The notes beneath the pieces are model-generated. The model was not told the origin of the DNA. It did not search any database and saw only the letters and a list, made by a program, of their open reading frames with translations. Shown piece after piece: positions 21,661 to 33,752 of a DNA stretch of 64,000 nt (position 1 is the first letter of the stretch; every line of letters starts with the position of its first letter). The position numbers and the translations under genes are program-made. Origin of the DNA: Branchinecta lynchi (taxonomy: Eukaryota; Arthropoda; Branchiopoda; Anostraca; Branchinectidae); NCBI GenBank assembly GCA_023053575.1, contig JAKZAP010000014.1, positions 21,354,938-21,418,937 of the forward strand. Reading direction: 5' to 3'.

Positions 21661-21889
21661 GAAGTAGCGCCAAGACTTGACAAGATTTACACACACTCTG
21701 AGTAGCAGCGATACTAGTGACATAGTCAAAATGATACAGCCTCCATTGTTTCCTTGGTGTGTGCAGACTGCACCTTTGCTTTACTAAAGTTCTAAACCCG
21801 CAAGTTTTACCTTAAATTACCTTAAATTGCACTCGTAAGCAATAACGATATTGAATCCCGATGAGTAGCTTGCGGTGAGTCAGAAAAGT

Positions 21890-22330
21890 CACAAACTTAC
21901 TCATGGACAATCTGGCCCAGTTGCCCATGAACGGGAGGGGGAGGGGGGGGGGGTCAACCCTACGATCCAAAAGCCCAAGTAATTTCATCGTACTATCTTC
22001 ACCTATTAAGAACTATAATCACTGGGCAATCTGGGCCCAGTTGCCCATAAGTGGGGAGAGTGGAAGTGGTGAAACTCGAAAAATATCAACCCGACCCTAA
22101 GCTCTAAAGGCACAACGAATTCCTATTGTCCTATCTCCAGCGGTAGTTAGGGTGGGATCACTAGTCACTGGACCAATAGGGTCCGATTGCCCCTGAACCA
22201 AGTGGATGTGGGGGCGGGACCCCTTAAGGTATAACTAGACCCAAATCCCCGCAAGTGCACCAAATTTCAACTTGATACCTGTCATGGTTCGCGAGTTGTG
22301 AACTCCAGCAAAAAACGGTCATAAATGAAC
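21890..22330 (+). repeat. H3 repeat, copy 2 (partial)
   Basis: Units at 21902 and 22024 carry GGGCAATCTGGGCCCAGTTG or a close variant, then CAAATTTCAACTTGATACCTG near 22260. Confidence 0.7.
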
Positions 22331-23150
22331 ACTCCATCAAAAATTCATTTCACTTACACCGTCACCAACACAAGAGCCTAGGTTTTTGTCGCAAAGCAGT
22401 TTGGCACTAGTGATGTGAGTGACTTCAAAAGACAAAACACTTGAAAAGCCTTCAACTGATTAAGAAAGGCCGTCAAAATTGACAGTACAGCAAAGATCAT
22501 CTGTTCTGGGTTCTGTCAAAAGAGGACAGGGTCAGGATGTTTTGCACATTTCGTCTGCTCCTGCACCCTTCCCCAACCATTGCGACTTTCTTCTTAACAT
22601 CATGGACTCTATATAAAATCGTGAACCATGTATATACAGCTTAGGTTAAAATTGTAAATAGGCAAATATACCTCTTGCGGTCGACGCATCCAGCACTATT
22701 TTCATTTGTAAAAGATATTTATGGATCTATAAACCGAACTGTAACTGAAATATATAATAACGGCTGATAAGCCGAAAAAATGTCGTCGTTAGACCTTATG
22801 CTAGGCTAGGTCGATCAAAGCATAAAGTGCACAGTCAAATCTTCTTCTATTTTATCGCGTCTTGCAAACCCTATAAGACCCCGCTTGCCTTTTCCATTTC
22901 AAAATGAAGGAATGAAATGCTTTTTTTCACCAAAATGACGAGACAAGCAACAGGTTAAAGGTTAAAGCATTTACAATACGTACATTCAAGTTTTGTAATC
23001 CTAGTGCATATCATCCATAACACTCAAAATAAAACAACAAATTTGCAAATAAATATTAAAAAGTACGAAATAACTAAGAAATATGTTTTTATTTTTATAA
23101 TATAATTTTTTTATTTATAAATCTTACTGGGCTTTGCTGTAAACAATGTA
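22331..23150. other. Unassigned AT-rich stretch
   Basis: No repeat partner inside the window and no coding signal. Confidence 0.4.
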
Positions 23151-23268
23151 TTATTAGCCCTCACAGAGCAAAATAACATTAAGGAATAGCGCCAATCTAC
23201 GCTTTCTATGCTTTGCAAACGGGCCATACTTGTAGCCCCGCTCACTACGCTTGCGGCATTTAAAGTGA

Positions 23269-23505
23269 GACAACAGCAACTCACGGACTAGGGGCCACTC
23301 CTGGAAGCTGTTCCACAGATCCTGCTCTTTTCGTATTCGCCAGCACTTCTTCAGCAATCGTGCTGTTCCTTTGTGGAACGGCCTGTCTGATTCAGCTGCG
23401 ACTAGAGAAACACCCGAGGGGTTCAAAAAGCGACTCGACGAGGACTGGTGTGCGCAACCGCGGAAAGCGTACTGGAGTGCCCCAGAAACAGTGACCCGGA
23501 AATAA
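23269..23505 (+). pseudogene. CR1-like RT C-terminal fragment
   Basis: An open frame to a TAA at 23503 reads TRGHSWKLFHRSCSFRIRQ, then HFFSNRAVPLWNGL and ETPEGFKKRLDEDW. This is the classic C-terminal signature of CR1/Jockey-group RTs (hydrophobic W-N-x-L, then F-K-x-R-L-D). An in-frame TGA at 23266 bounds it upstream. The longer minus-strand ORF here (23154-23600) is antisense to this and is rejected. Confidence 0.8.
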
Positions 23506-23559
23506 ATGAACACCATCATCAACCGTGCGTTTTGACGGTCTATACCCTCTTCCTCCGCC

Positions 23560-23640
23560 CCACCCTCCCCGCCCATGGGCAACTGGCCCGGATTGCCCAT
23601 GAGGTTTCAAGTTCAGGTTTTGTAGGTTTGTGGATATATC
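23560..23640 (-). repeat. H3 palindrome fragment
   Basis: CCCATGGGCAACTGGCCCGG followed by ATTGCCCATGAGG is the inverse of the H3 core. Next to it, at 23680-23760, is the inverse of 46190-46290 (GCGCAAGCGCTCAGAC). Confidence 0.65.
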
Positions 23641-24217
23641 AGTCTAGATGTGCATCTTGATGAGTGCTGACCTCTTCCACCCTCCTGAGATGTGTCAAAC
23701 GTTTTACTTTTACACTCCACGTCTGAGCGCTTGCGCACTTGTTTAGATATCACGTTAGTTACAAGGTTGTGACTGCATGGTACCAGCAACTGGACAGATA
23801 GCTGCAAAAACAACTTTATACGGTAGTTTCAGATACCATGGTATTTGCAAAAACGCAACTATGTGTCTCGTTTCTTTGTACGAAAATTTGACTGTATGGG
23901 GGGAGGAGGGAGAGGTAGGAAAGAATTTGAAAGTGCTTGCATAATCTGCTCATTCGATCGGATCCTCGAAAGAGTGTCCGTGTCTGTGCCGAAATTGGTG
24001 TGTCCTTGCTTTTTTTATTAAACCATTATTTCACTCACATCTTGCCTGTACCTGTTCAATTGTAGCTACAACATAAACAGAACCCTTCCCAAGAAGGGTT
24101 GAAATATCGATGAAAAAAAAATCTCAGCTGACTTATCCATTTAGCTCCATCAAGTATGATTCGCACAACTTTGTCAAAGTAATAGTGAGCGCGGATTTGA
24201 ACGTAAGTCTCATCGTA
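23641..24217. other. Unassigned stretch
   Basis: Apart from 23680-23760, shared with 46.2 kb, nothing is recognised. A G-rich patch lies at 23900. Confidence 0.4.
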
Positions 24218-24678
24218 TTAGGAGCGAGAACGCAAAACTCTTGAAGGTAAATTAAATTTAAGATAAAGCTCTTCACCAAACCTTACCTTTGCTGCCTTGT
24301 AATACCTAAGCGTTTCGGACCTTTCCATTTTCCCCGCCCATTCCTGGATTTCTTGTCCCTCCATTGTCTCTCTGACTATTCTTACTATATACTTTGGCAT
24401 TTTTGTTGGTCCTAGGCCTCCATTCCAAATCCATGACACACCTGCTTGATCCAATATACCTTTGATTTGGTTGGGCCAAGATCCTTTTTGCAGTCCTAAT
24501 CATTCTTTCTCTAGGTAAGCTAATTATTTGCAACCATAATTTCAACATACTTACTTTTCTTGCTAGACTAAAGGAGAATAAGCCTAAGTCCCCTGGCATA
24601 ACTACGCTATGGGTTGTTACATGCAGTCCAAGTAATCTTTTATAGTACTGCAGCTGAAGCGACTCAAGTCCCCCTACC
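24218..24678 (-). pseudogene. Frameshifted non-LTR RT C-terminal fragment
   Basis: Two overlapping minus-strand frames match consecutive parts of the 15.5-18.1 kb RT: LESLQLQYYKRLLGLHVTTH (cf. LESIQLLHYKRLIGLHPTTH), then after a shift near 24480 DQAGVSWIWNGGLGP and GQEIQEW...SETLRYYKAAK. It is a paralogue, not a recent copy. The upstream end is cut by the MITE at 24679. Confidence 0.85.
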
Positions 24679-25168
24679 CCTGGTTCACACTGCTGCGATT
24701 TCTCGCAGAATTCTTCGTCGGACCTTTGCGTTTTGTCGCAGTGTCGGATGCGTTGAAATATTTCAACTGATCCGACATAACGCATGCGATTTTTTGAGGG
24801 AAAGAAAAGAAAAAACGAAGATTAGTTAATTTTCAAGACTAAAAATTGCTCAAACTTGTCTGACTGTAATCCTAGGATTGCTGAATGCAAACATCTTCTG
24901 AATAGTCTTTCGTTAACCTGTTTTCAGCAAGATGGGGTTGGATTGAAAATTTCCTAGTAAGTGGGTGGGTATTCAGATGGGTAATCTCCCAACATCTTCA
25001 GAGGTCGTTTCCTCAAGGGCTTCTTTGTCCTTTTGCAGAATAATCTCGACGAGAAATTTCTTTTCCTTTTGCGTCTGCGTGGTTGTGGGAATGTTCGTGC
25101 TATTCTGTTGCACGTTGGAACATCAAAGAAAAAATCGTGTCGCATACGAAACGCAGTGTGAACCTAGG
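24679..25168. mobile_element. MITE with CCTRGTTCACACTGC ends
   Basis: The left end CCTGGTTCACACTGCTGCGA and the right end (inverse) CCTAGGTTCACACTGCGTTTC form imperfect TIRs. Inside, at 24743-24776, a near-perfect palindrome is centred on GTTGAAATATTTCAAC. No target duplication could be identified. Confidence 0.6.
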
Positions 25169-26039
25169 CTATGCTTCACACGTCAGCACCAAAGGTTAGT
25201 GAGTGGAAAACCTGTCATCGGTGTCCCAGGTAATGGAGGTTTTGCATACGTCTCAGCAGCAGAAAGAATCACTTTCACTTCATATACCCTATGAATTCGA
25301 CTTTTTACTATATCTACGCAAGTGTTGGCTATGAGGCTATGGGGGACTAATAGAAACTAGTCCACTTGGAGCGCTGAACTGTAATATGGCCAATTGCTTC
25401 AGTCGCACTAACGGGTGGGCGACCCGACATTGGGACAAACTGACGTCTGGGTGAACTGCTGGTTGGACGAAATTTTGGGTGATTCTGAGTTGAGGGGATG
25501 CTGAAGAGTGGACGGACGGACTGTGGGCGAACTGACATCTGCCGGTCCCTAGTAACTCTTACGTAGCTACTGACATTTTTTCACGGCTGCAAGAATGTCA
25601 CACTGATTTCCGTCAGAAATCTAGTCTACGTCTGTTGCCGCAGTACTGACTGATTAGACTTTTTTTTTATTGATAGTTGGTGGCCTATTGTATGTTTTGT
25701 AGGTTATTCTCCTGTTGTCTTTTGTTTTTTTCTATTTATCTCTACTCACTCTCTTTTGTTGTAAAACATTCTGTGGGTTGTAAATATACTTACTAAATAT
25801 ACTTACTTGCTTACTTGCTTACAATTGAGAGAACTCAAGGGTTTTTAGTGGGTCAACTGACGGGTATGGTTGAGTTGACGGGTTCCTTTTTGCTCTTATC
25901 TCCGCCTTCGTCACATTTTTCTCCATCCTCGCCGCAACTTTTCTCTCGTGGGATTTCTTAGTCCAACGGTATCTCGCTCTTGTTCTTTCGTCATGGTCTG
26001 TAACTGTGAATGTGGCGGTTTGTTTTACAGAGATAGAAT
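25169..26039. other. Unassigned, with a possible retroelement tail
   Basis: At 25783-25820 there is a (CTTACTTG)n-like tail after TTCTGTGGGTTGTAAATA, typical of the 3' end of a non-LTR element on the plus strand. No RT reading upstream was recognised. Confidence 0.35.
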
Positions 26040-26770
26040 ACGAAATTCCGTAAATCCGGGTTTTTTTTTTTAATGCACTGGCAAACCTGTTATCCTCGTT
26101 TTATTTTTGAACAAGCGTGTCTTTAACGTGAAAATTACTTTTTTGCTATAAAGTCGGTACAAATCTACTTTGCGTCTACTTTGTTTTCAATTTCCACCAA
26201 TTTTTCACTTCTTTCGAAGGACAGATTTGTGATTTCATAGCTATTTTTTCCTTTTCGATGGGGTCGCAAATGACGATCTGCTTCTCGGCGTTTGACAAAA
26301 TTCCGCCTGTCGCTTATTTCCTAGTATTCTCTATTTACAGGAACGGTGTGCGATTTACTTGGCGATTCGGCTTGGAATTTTTTAGGTTTCAAACAAATTA
26401 AAGGCTATAATCTTTCTAGAAAGAGGCAAATAAAAAATTTTGCCTTCGGCGCTTGTTTTAATTTGTCTCGGGTACAAGCGTTGGAAGCTTTCCTCTTTAG
26501 CGAAAGATGAAATGTAAAGCTGAGGCTATGAAGGTATGCATGCACAAATTTCGGTTACAAAAATCATTTCAACCGATGCATTGCAGCTAGTTTTACACCG
26601 GCTCTATTATTTATTGGTGGGGAGTGTGCTCCATTGCCGCGTTATGGCAACAGTTCATTTTTGTCGGTCGCCTAGCTTACGTGCGAGTAGTACAGGAGTC
26701 GTTGAAATGAGGGGTCTCACCCCCCTGGCCTGAGTGCTTTGGACCACCCCTGAATATGCACCGTTTCCCC
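26040..26770 (-). repeat. Repeat E, copy 2
   Basis: Inverse of 7290-8030 over several blocks (TTTTACACCGG, ATTGCCGCGTTATGGCAAC, TGAGTGCTTTGGACCACCCC). Confidence 0.7.
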
Positions 26771-27189
26771 TTCAAAATATTTAGTGTAATAGGCCTTGCC
26801 CTGAGCCAGTTACTGATCAGTAGTAGGGTAGTTCTAGGTAGATTGAAGCAACATGCATAACTGGTATTTTTTTGCCAATCAGCTCCTCGGAAAGAAGCGG
26901 AAACTTGATCTGGCTAAAAAAAAAAGTCAAACAAGGAGAATGTAAAAGAAACAGCCAAGTGCCGTTGTGGATAAAAATGGTATGGGAAGTTCAATATATT
27001 GTTTCGGGATAATATTTGTGTATACTAAGCGATTTTTAATCTGTTATTCCCATGCTGTGGTATTCCATTAATCCACTTTGAAAGAATGCCGGGTCTGATG
27101 TCAATCTTGAAACCCCCCCCCCAAAAAAAAATTAAATAAATAAATACAAAATAAATACTGTCATATTTTGGTCTTTGGTCCATTTTAGC

Positions 27190-27250
27190 CGGAGACGTTT
27201 CGTCATGGGGACGTTTTTGCCAGCGGACGTTTCGATTGTTGACGTTTTGC
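27190..27250 (+). repeat. Short GGACGTTT-rich repeat
   Basis: GACGTTTCGTC, GGGACGTTTTTGCCAG, GGACGTTTCGATTG and GACGTTTTGC follow one another. This is probably the end of a short interspersed repeat. The rest of 26771-27816 shows no supported feature. Confidence 0.4.
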
Positions 27251-27816
27251 TGACAACCCTTCCTTCAAGACTCTTCTGCTGTTTCTGAAGGGAAATGGAA
27301 CAAATCTGTACCTGTATTCAAATGCCTATTCCCTTCTTAGCTTCGCAGCTGTTCTGCTTCATTAGAAATGGTCAATATTCGTCTGCTCCTAAAACGGAAA
27401 TATAAAAGAATCCAAACGCGACAGACGAAAACATGGGTTATCAATCAGAGCCGTGGGACATTCTGGACGAAAATAAGGAAACCTGAATAACTGTTCTAGC
27501 ATTTCAAAGTCAATATTCTAGCTGATCAGCTAAAGTGAGAGTGTAAACAGGTTGGACACCTCAATAGTTAGAGGACGAGCTGTAGGTCTGACCTCGAAGA
27601 AACACGACGAAGAAGCGGTCAAGGCACCGCAGAGGATGGGAAAAATGCGGAGGAATTCAAGCACAGACCGCCATTTAGCGTAAAACATTTTGCGAGCTTG
27701 AAAATAATTAAAAGCTCCTTGACATACTTGGTTTTTTCTCGTCCGAATCCCGCTTTAACGCAAAGTACTTCGCCCAGAGTCAAATAGGCTTGTTCTATTA
27801 TTGTACCGGGCTTTTT

Positions 27817-28345
27817 GGGATCCCAAAACGTAAGTGGAGGGATACCTGTGACACCGCAAAAGTTGTCCGTCCGTCCATCCGTCTGTCCATCCGTCCTGCG
27901 TCCGTTTATGAGCACGGTAACTATTGAAGGGAATAAGATATCTATATGCAACTTGATGTGAGGATTCCTTGGGTCAGGGGAAGGTCGAGTAGCTCAATAT
28001 TTAGGGGTGGGGGGTTCGAATTAAGGGGCAAAACAAACAATTTTTTTTAAAAGCTAATCAGATAGTCATTGAGGGGTAACAAGACATGATGAATCCGAAT
28101 AAGACCATTGTATTTTCGCCGGACAGGTAGTTCAGCTGAAATCCAGCAAAACCCGGAAAATTTGTAAAAAGTAAAAGTTGAATCTGAAGTTGATTAGATG
28201 TTCGAATCAGAGGTAAGATGACATGCTGAATCTGAAAATCATTTTTTCGTCGGACAAGTAGTTCGCCCGGAATTGGGAAGTTTAACGTGAAATTTTAAAA
28301 CTCAATGATATAGTCGATATAGAGGGAGAAGACATGCTGTTGCAA
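27817..28345 (+). mobile_element. H1 5' half
   Basis: Begins after a T-run with GGGATCCCAAAACGTAAGTGG, a GTCC/GTCT microsatellite, a TTGATGTGAGGATTC block and two 137-bp-type units. The CTTG end is missing. Confidence 0.8.
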
Positions 28346-28429
28346 CTTTCGAACATAATAAAGTTAAACAAAAGTGTATGCGATCTGTTTAATTATCTTC
28401 AAAGTCCCAACCGGCATTTACTGGGTCAA

Positions 28430-28925
28430 ATACTCCTCAAGCCCAAGCTGAAATTGAAACATACGTCAGCTTAGCAGCGATATTTCGGCCCTTTTTGGCA
28501 AAGGTCCTCCTCAGGCTGTCAATCTTCAGGGTCAACGTCGGGGAAGGAACAACATATTTGACGGTGCAAAACGGGAAAGTCAGCTAAATTTTATTAGAGC
28601 TATATTTCGGCCCTTCTTGGCAAGGGTCCTCTTTAGACTCAAGCCGCTCAAGCTGGAAAATGAACTTCCGAAAACAGTCGTCGAAGGGGTAGAGATTCTT
28701 CTGCATTTTCGTTTTGGAGTCACCTATCTCTTCTTCTTCTTTCCAGCTAAGATGGCGATTTGTAGTTCCGTACTTCGGTGATAGATGTTCCTTCAGCCCA
28801 AGCTGACTGCGAATCATATTTGACGGTGCAAAACGGATCAGTCAGCTACATTTTACTAGAGCTATATTTCGGCCCTTCTTGGCAAGGGTCTTCTTCAGGC
28901 TCAAGCCGCTCAAGCTGGAAAATGA
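28430..28925 (-). repeat. Penelope-like/hammerhead-like repeat cluster
   Basis: TATTTCGGCCC[T]TTCTTGGCAAGG followed by TCCTCTTCAGG occurs at 28481, 28601 and 28863. Read on the minus strand this is CCTGAAGA...GGGCCGAAATA, resembling the degenerate hammerhead motif of Penelope-like element termini (CUGANGA...GAAA). GCCCAAGCTGA and TGACGGTGCAAAACGG recur with it. Assignment is tentative because the invariant CUGAUGA core is not intact. Confidence 0.5.
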
Positions 28926-29898
28926 AATTGTGAGAAACAATTAAATATTCTTCCTTAAATATCTGATTTTGTGAACTAATAATTGTGAACTAATAAATAA
29001 TAATTGGTTTTCACAAGTTCATTTATTCAGAGGTAGAGGGGCTTCGAATTAAGGTTAAAAAAAAGGTAATTATGTGATGGAATGTTTGTTGGGTCTACTA
29101 TGTAGTGATAGGCGAATTGTTTGTTCGATCTTATTCGGTCTACAAGGGAGTAATCTGGGAATTGAGATAAGAGGCAGTGATCATACTTGTGACTCCGGGA
29201 TAACGTCTGCCGATTGCTGCAAGTCCGAAGTCAATACCGCGAGATCCGGTTCCTAGAATAGTACCGAGGCCTGGCATGATCAACCTTACTCTTAAGGGGG
29301 AATCCGAAGTTGCCGCGGGGACTGAACTTCAAGGCTGCGCCGATCAAGGGCTGTACTATAGCGAAACGCGAGTAGGGGAGCGAAGAGCTTGTGGGGTAGA
29401 ACCAAAGGGGTAAGACATAAGACAAATCGGTAGAGGACGATCGATGTAATGTATTCGTGATCACACTTACATGACTGATATGCGGGACGTCAAATAATCA
29501 ACCACAACGGAGTGACAGCACTTGCATCTAAATCACAAGTATCCCTTGGTATCAAGGTCTTTCTAATCTCTCGCCACACTGCGAAATGCACTAACATAGT
29601 CTTTCATCGGGGTCTGGCTCCAGCTTCCGGTGCGCACGTTATGGTCGAGTTCATACCCAGAACTGCTTACGGTGCTAACCTCATTTGGAGATATCTGCTT
29701 GCCGAGTATGCAGAAACTGTTACCACGTCGGAATCTGTGTATCGCCTGAGGTTGGCGAGGTGAAGGCTGACGCAGCTTCCAGCATCTTGCCAGAGCCGTC
29801 AATGACCTTGAATTCTAAGTCTGAAATGCGTCTTTCAAATGGTTCATTAGTCACATATAGTTTTATTACAATTATAAGGTTAATGAGGGAAAAAAGGT
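28926..29898. other. Unassigned, several short overlapping ORFs
   Basis: 29074-29830 has balanced composition and ORFs up to 83 codons on both strands, but no recognisable motif and no repeat partner. It could be an old transposon body. Confidence 0.3.
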
Positions 29899-30500
29899 TT
29901 TATTTTTATTTATTTATTTATTTTATTTCAAAGAAGGCCAACATGGACCACAATATAACAAAAACACACTGAACAAACAAACAAATGTAAGTACCAGGTC
30001 ACTTACGTGACTCCCGTCAAAAGCCCCGCGTACAACTCACGAATCCACGCGAGCCATACAGGCAGAGAAAGCCGCGTCTGAGGCCCACAAAGGATCCTAA
30101 GAAGTGGGCTAGGGGATCGGAGGATCCTGGTTTGAAGGGAAAGAATTGACCGCCTCCGAAGTTCACCAAAAGATGGAAGCCCTTCACCAACAAACATTCC
30201 CGATGCACTACAATTCCAAGGAAGGCCGTGAAGCCACCGGAACGAATTATTATACATTACCCGAAAATTCTCACATTTCACAGTAACATTACAAGCAAAA
30301 GGAAGGCAGTTAAGTGGCGTGCAGTAAGCCCTGAAAAGAGAATTCTTTACCGGGGCCTCGCAGCTACCAAACCTCTTTATCAGTATATTTGCTCTAATAG
30401 ATATAGACCTCATAAGCGAAGAAACATGTGCTTCAGCAGTCATCGAAGATGAAAACATGAAACCCAAGTATTTGAAATGCTGGACGACTTGTTTTATAAG
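29899..30500 (-). pseudogene. CR1/L2-like RT C-terminal third with A-rich 3' tail
   Basis: Minus-strand reading from about 30495 gives FKYLGFMFSSSMTAEAHV, then FRAYCTPLN, YNNSFRWLHGLPWNCSASGM and LRRRSILSLQTRIL. This is the thumb/post-RT region of CR1/L2/Rex1-type elements. The frame ends at 30003. The 3' UTR contains GGCCTTCTTTGAAATAAAA and ends in (AAAT)n at 29899-29930. Its first 30 codons upstream are H1 sequence, so the listed long ORF is chimeric. Truncated and presumed dead. Confidence 0.85.
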
Positions 30501-31073
30501 GTAATGAGATATATAGTCGTGTAAGGGGTGAGGAGGCCCGCTGAATCCATATATGAACTTAGTCTTCTTGCCCGACAAATGATTCACTCGGAATTCGGTC
30601 GAAACTGGAAATTTGCCTGAAGCTCAAAGTTGTTTCTGAAGTCGATTAGAAGTTCGGTGTAGGGGTAAGGAGACTTGCTGAATTTGATTTTGAACTTCAT
30701 TTCCTTGGCAGATCAGCTGCCAAAAGCTCTTTTGCTCTGCATGCAGTTCGCCGAGAATACTGCTAAAATACAAAGAATTTTGTCAAAGTAGAGGACTTTT
30801 CTGAATTTCATTAGGGATTTTGGAGTGAATATCCTTGCTGAATCCATATCTGAACTTGGTTTCTCATCTGATTAGTTGTTTGACCGGACGTTGCCAAACA
30901 CTCCAAAACACTAACATTATTCTTTTTACATATTTAAGCAGTGGGTTATGGATACATAGCAAAATATTAAAGGGGTCTGACGAAGACTCGGAAATGTATA
31001 AGATTCGATTGTCTGGATCAAGAAGCCTAATAAATATTAAGCTTTTGGGATCCAATCGAAACCTTTGGTCTTG
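30500..31073 (+). mobile_element. H1 3' half
   Basis: Two or three diverged units, then TCTGACGAAGAC, GGGATCCAATCGAAACC and TTTGGTCTTG directly followed by TTTT. The other end is lost at the retroelement boundary. Confidence 0.75.
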
Positions 31074-31365
31074 TTTTCAATCAACTTTATTTCTCCGGCT
31101 ATGACCCTACATCGATAGTAATTTTTTCAAAAGTGTAAGTTAAAACTTTTGAAGCTTAAGCCTCTCTTTGGCCGCACCGAAGAAGGGGGAAAGTCTAATC
31201 TTCATTTGATATTGCCAAGCCATGATTTCTTGGTCTGGGAATACATTACTTACATTAATTTCTATTTAACCTTCATTCATATCCACACGGAAATCTCCAT
31301 TCCATATTCATCCATTCCACCCCCCTGTAGAATTTGTAGTCAGGGGCACGGTTTTGAGGATTCAT
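31074..31365. other. Unassigned stretch
   Basis: No feature supported. Confidence 0.4.
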
Positions 31366-31640
31366 AGCTTGGTCACACTGGGCTCAAAAAGCCGTCTATT
31401 CGACAAACCACTGAAAATCCCTAGGGGACATGAGATTTGATGGGCTTTGTGGCAGCTTGGGGATAATGAGCAGACTGTAATTAGGGGTCAATTAGGGTTC
31501 CTGTAACATAATCATACACACTGTTTTGCTGTAATTGATCTCCTGAACAACAACAACCTTCAGAATTAGTTATATCTTGTTCTTTTTCTTTTTTCTACTT
31601 TTGCAACCCAAAAAGCAAATGAGCCTAGTGTGACCAAGCT
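31366..31640. mobile_element. 275-bp MITE with AGCTTGGTCACACT ends
   Basis: The left end AGCTTGGTCACACTGGGCTCA and the right end (inverse) AGCTTGGTCACACTAGGCTCA match at all but one base. The interior is unrelated. No clear target duplication. Confidence 0.75.
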
Positions 31641-32277
31641 CTCACCCTCCAGGGACCTAAAATTTGCTGATTTTAAAAAGTCTTGCACTTGGGATTTTAC
31701 CAATTCTCTACCAAAATACGGCGCAACAGATGGCCTTTGACATTCCGAACGCATAGGCGTGATTTTTTTTAACATTCATGTTGTCAAGTTCCGGCAAAAG
31801 TTTAGGCCTACTTTTTAACCTTTTTTTTGGAGCGCATTAGTTCAATTTTCTTTTAAGAATCAACCGTTAAAGTCACCGTCTGCTCAGATGAAGATGATTT
31901 ACTCAGCTCTAAAATCCAAACAGCTTCTTTCTTCCGCTAGAGTTCTAGACTAAGTGCTTCAGTATCGCTGTCACCTCGAGTTACTTGACTTTACGACAGT
32001 AATCCAACCCCTTTCTTCCAAACAGGTCCAATGGCAGGAACAAGAAGCTCCCGTAACCCCCTGGGCGGCGAATAGAAGTCGACGATTTGTCTAAGGATTT
32101 CTCCGGTGTGAAAGCATGCGTCACCGCAGCAGCCTTATCTCTTTCTTGATACCTGGGAAGCCAGCCTGTCCAGAAAGCAGTCTCTTGGAAGAAGTTCTCT
32201 TGGTTGAGCTGATGCGGAAAGATGGATAGCAGGCGCTTGGTATGTACGTTACACCCCTACAGCGCAAAAAAAAAAAA
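31641..32277. other. Unassigned stretch
   Basis: No feature supported, apart from a 12-A run just before 32278 that is the target of the next element. Confidence 0.4.
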
Positions 32278-32800
32278 CAGGAGCTAGAAGCTCATATAAC
32301 CCTTGCAAGGCTGGGTCGGAGGATGAAAGTAGGAATTTGCCAATTTGTGGGTTTTCGTAATCATTTGTAAGCAAAACCCGATAAGATAAGAATGATCATG
32401 GGCCCTTGGAAATCACGAGAATGTTTCGTTTGGTAAACAGTATTTTCTTTTTGCACTTGACTGTGATGATGCAGGCGCTAGAAATTCATCTGTAAGCAAA
32501 ATACTTGAGACAAAAATGATGATAGGCTCATCGGGATCTTGAAAACGTATATTTTTCTGAATAGTATTTTTTTGTACTTTAAGGAATTCATTTGTAAGCA
32601 AAACCCGTGAGGCAAAAATGATCATGGCCCCTTGGGGATCACAAATATATATCGTTTGGTCAAAAGTAATTTTTTCACTTTTAAGTTAAGATGCGCACTT
32701 TACGGGTGCTAGAAATTCATTTTAAACAAAACCCTTGTGGTCATTTTTGGAATGCCATCTACGACTTCATAAAAGTTGTCCGTCTATCCATATTATTATT
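32278..32800 (-). mobile_element. H2-related element, CTTG/CTG-end half
   Basis: After an A-run: CAGGAGCTAGAAGCTCATATAACCCTTG, a variant of the H2 terminus. Then come 100-130-bp units (AATTCATTTGTAAGCAAAACCCG, ATGATCATGGGCCCTTGG) that are the inverse of units in the H2 copy at 52997-53690. Confidence 0.65.
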
Positions 32801-33752
32801 GTTATTTTGCGAACGAGCTTACTCTCTGTTTACTCGCCGTAGGCTACTTATAAAAAAACTGAAACGGAAACGAATTGTCGATTTTCTTCTAAAACCGTGT
32901 AACACCTCAATCTTTGCTTTTTTGTCTTCCGAAAGTGATTCCTGGGGGAAATATTTGTTTACATTTTGCCTCCATCGTCCCTTTGTCTTCGCAGCTCTTA
33001 TCACGGTGTGGCGGCTAATTTTTTCGGCTTGAGTCTGATTTCCGGGGCATATTTTCGCCGATTCTACCGAGTAGAAGAAACACCGGAACTCAGCCTGTAG
33101 CTGGTAAGCTGGTAAACGGCAAATAGCTTACCGGGAAATCGGTAAGCTGGATATCGTTCGTTCCTCGGCTCTGAAAGGTGATTCTGGGCGATTCTTCTTC
33201 GCTAATGTGTCGGGATGGGTTGTATAAATATACGGTGGTAATTATAGCGGTTGTCCGATACTGGATTTGCGACATCCGCTTAGCACAGAATATGATTCAT
33301 GTAAGTCAATTTGAGCTGCAGGAGTACTTGCCAGAGACGTTACGCAGGGGTGGGGGGACGCGCCCTCCCCTCAATGTCGTCGGCCTGATATCCTGGGTTC
33401 AAATCCCGGCTAAGCAGTACTTTTGGCTTTCAGTTCATGACTTATACATTTTCAGTATCAAAAGCGTCTTCACCATCAAAATACATATTTGGTTGTATTT
33501 GGTTGCCACATATGGGTCCTAGTTTGTCTGCGAGGCTACGAAATTGGAGTTAAACCTCACAGACCTTAGTTCCTTCTGCACATCCAGAGGCGCTTAGGGC
33601 ATCCAAGAAGAGCCGCCAGTCGTATCTCATAAGGGTCGCTACCCGGACACCTTCCCTTACATCTTGGAGCTACAGGACCCCTCGCACTATTTACTCTTCA
33701 ACTTACAGTATTTTAAAATATTTGATTACTTTTAAACAAGGCTGTACTTTCA
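32801..33752. other. Unassigned, with a tRNA-like T-arm
   Basis: 33392-33409 (CCTGGGTTCAAATCCCGG) is a perfect T-arm/B-box, but no acceptor, D-arm or A-box at the right spacing is seen. It is a SINE fragment or chance. Nothing else is supported. Confidence 0.35.

Noticed and set aside
23154..23600. 148-codon minus-strand ORF
   Set aside because: The opposite strand carries the recognisable CR1-type RT C-terminus at 23269-23505. This ORF is its antisense shadow.
24614..24829. ORFs joining RT-like and MITE sequence
   Set aside because: Chimeric readings across the MITE border. Only the RT-like part on the minus strand has homology.
33383..33420. tRNA gene
   Set aside because: Only a T-arm is present. 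No matching acceptor stem, D-arm or A-box at tRNA spacing.
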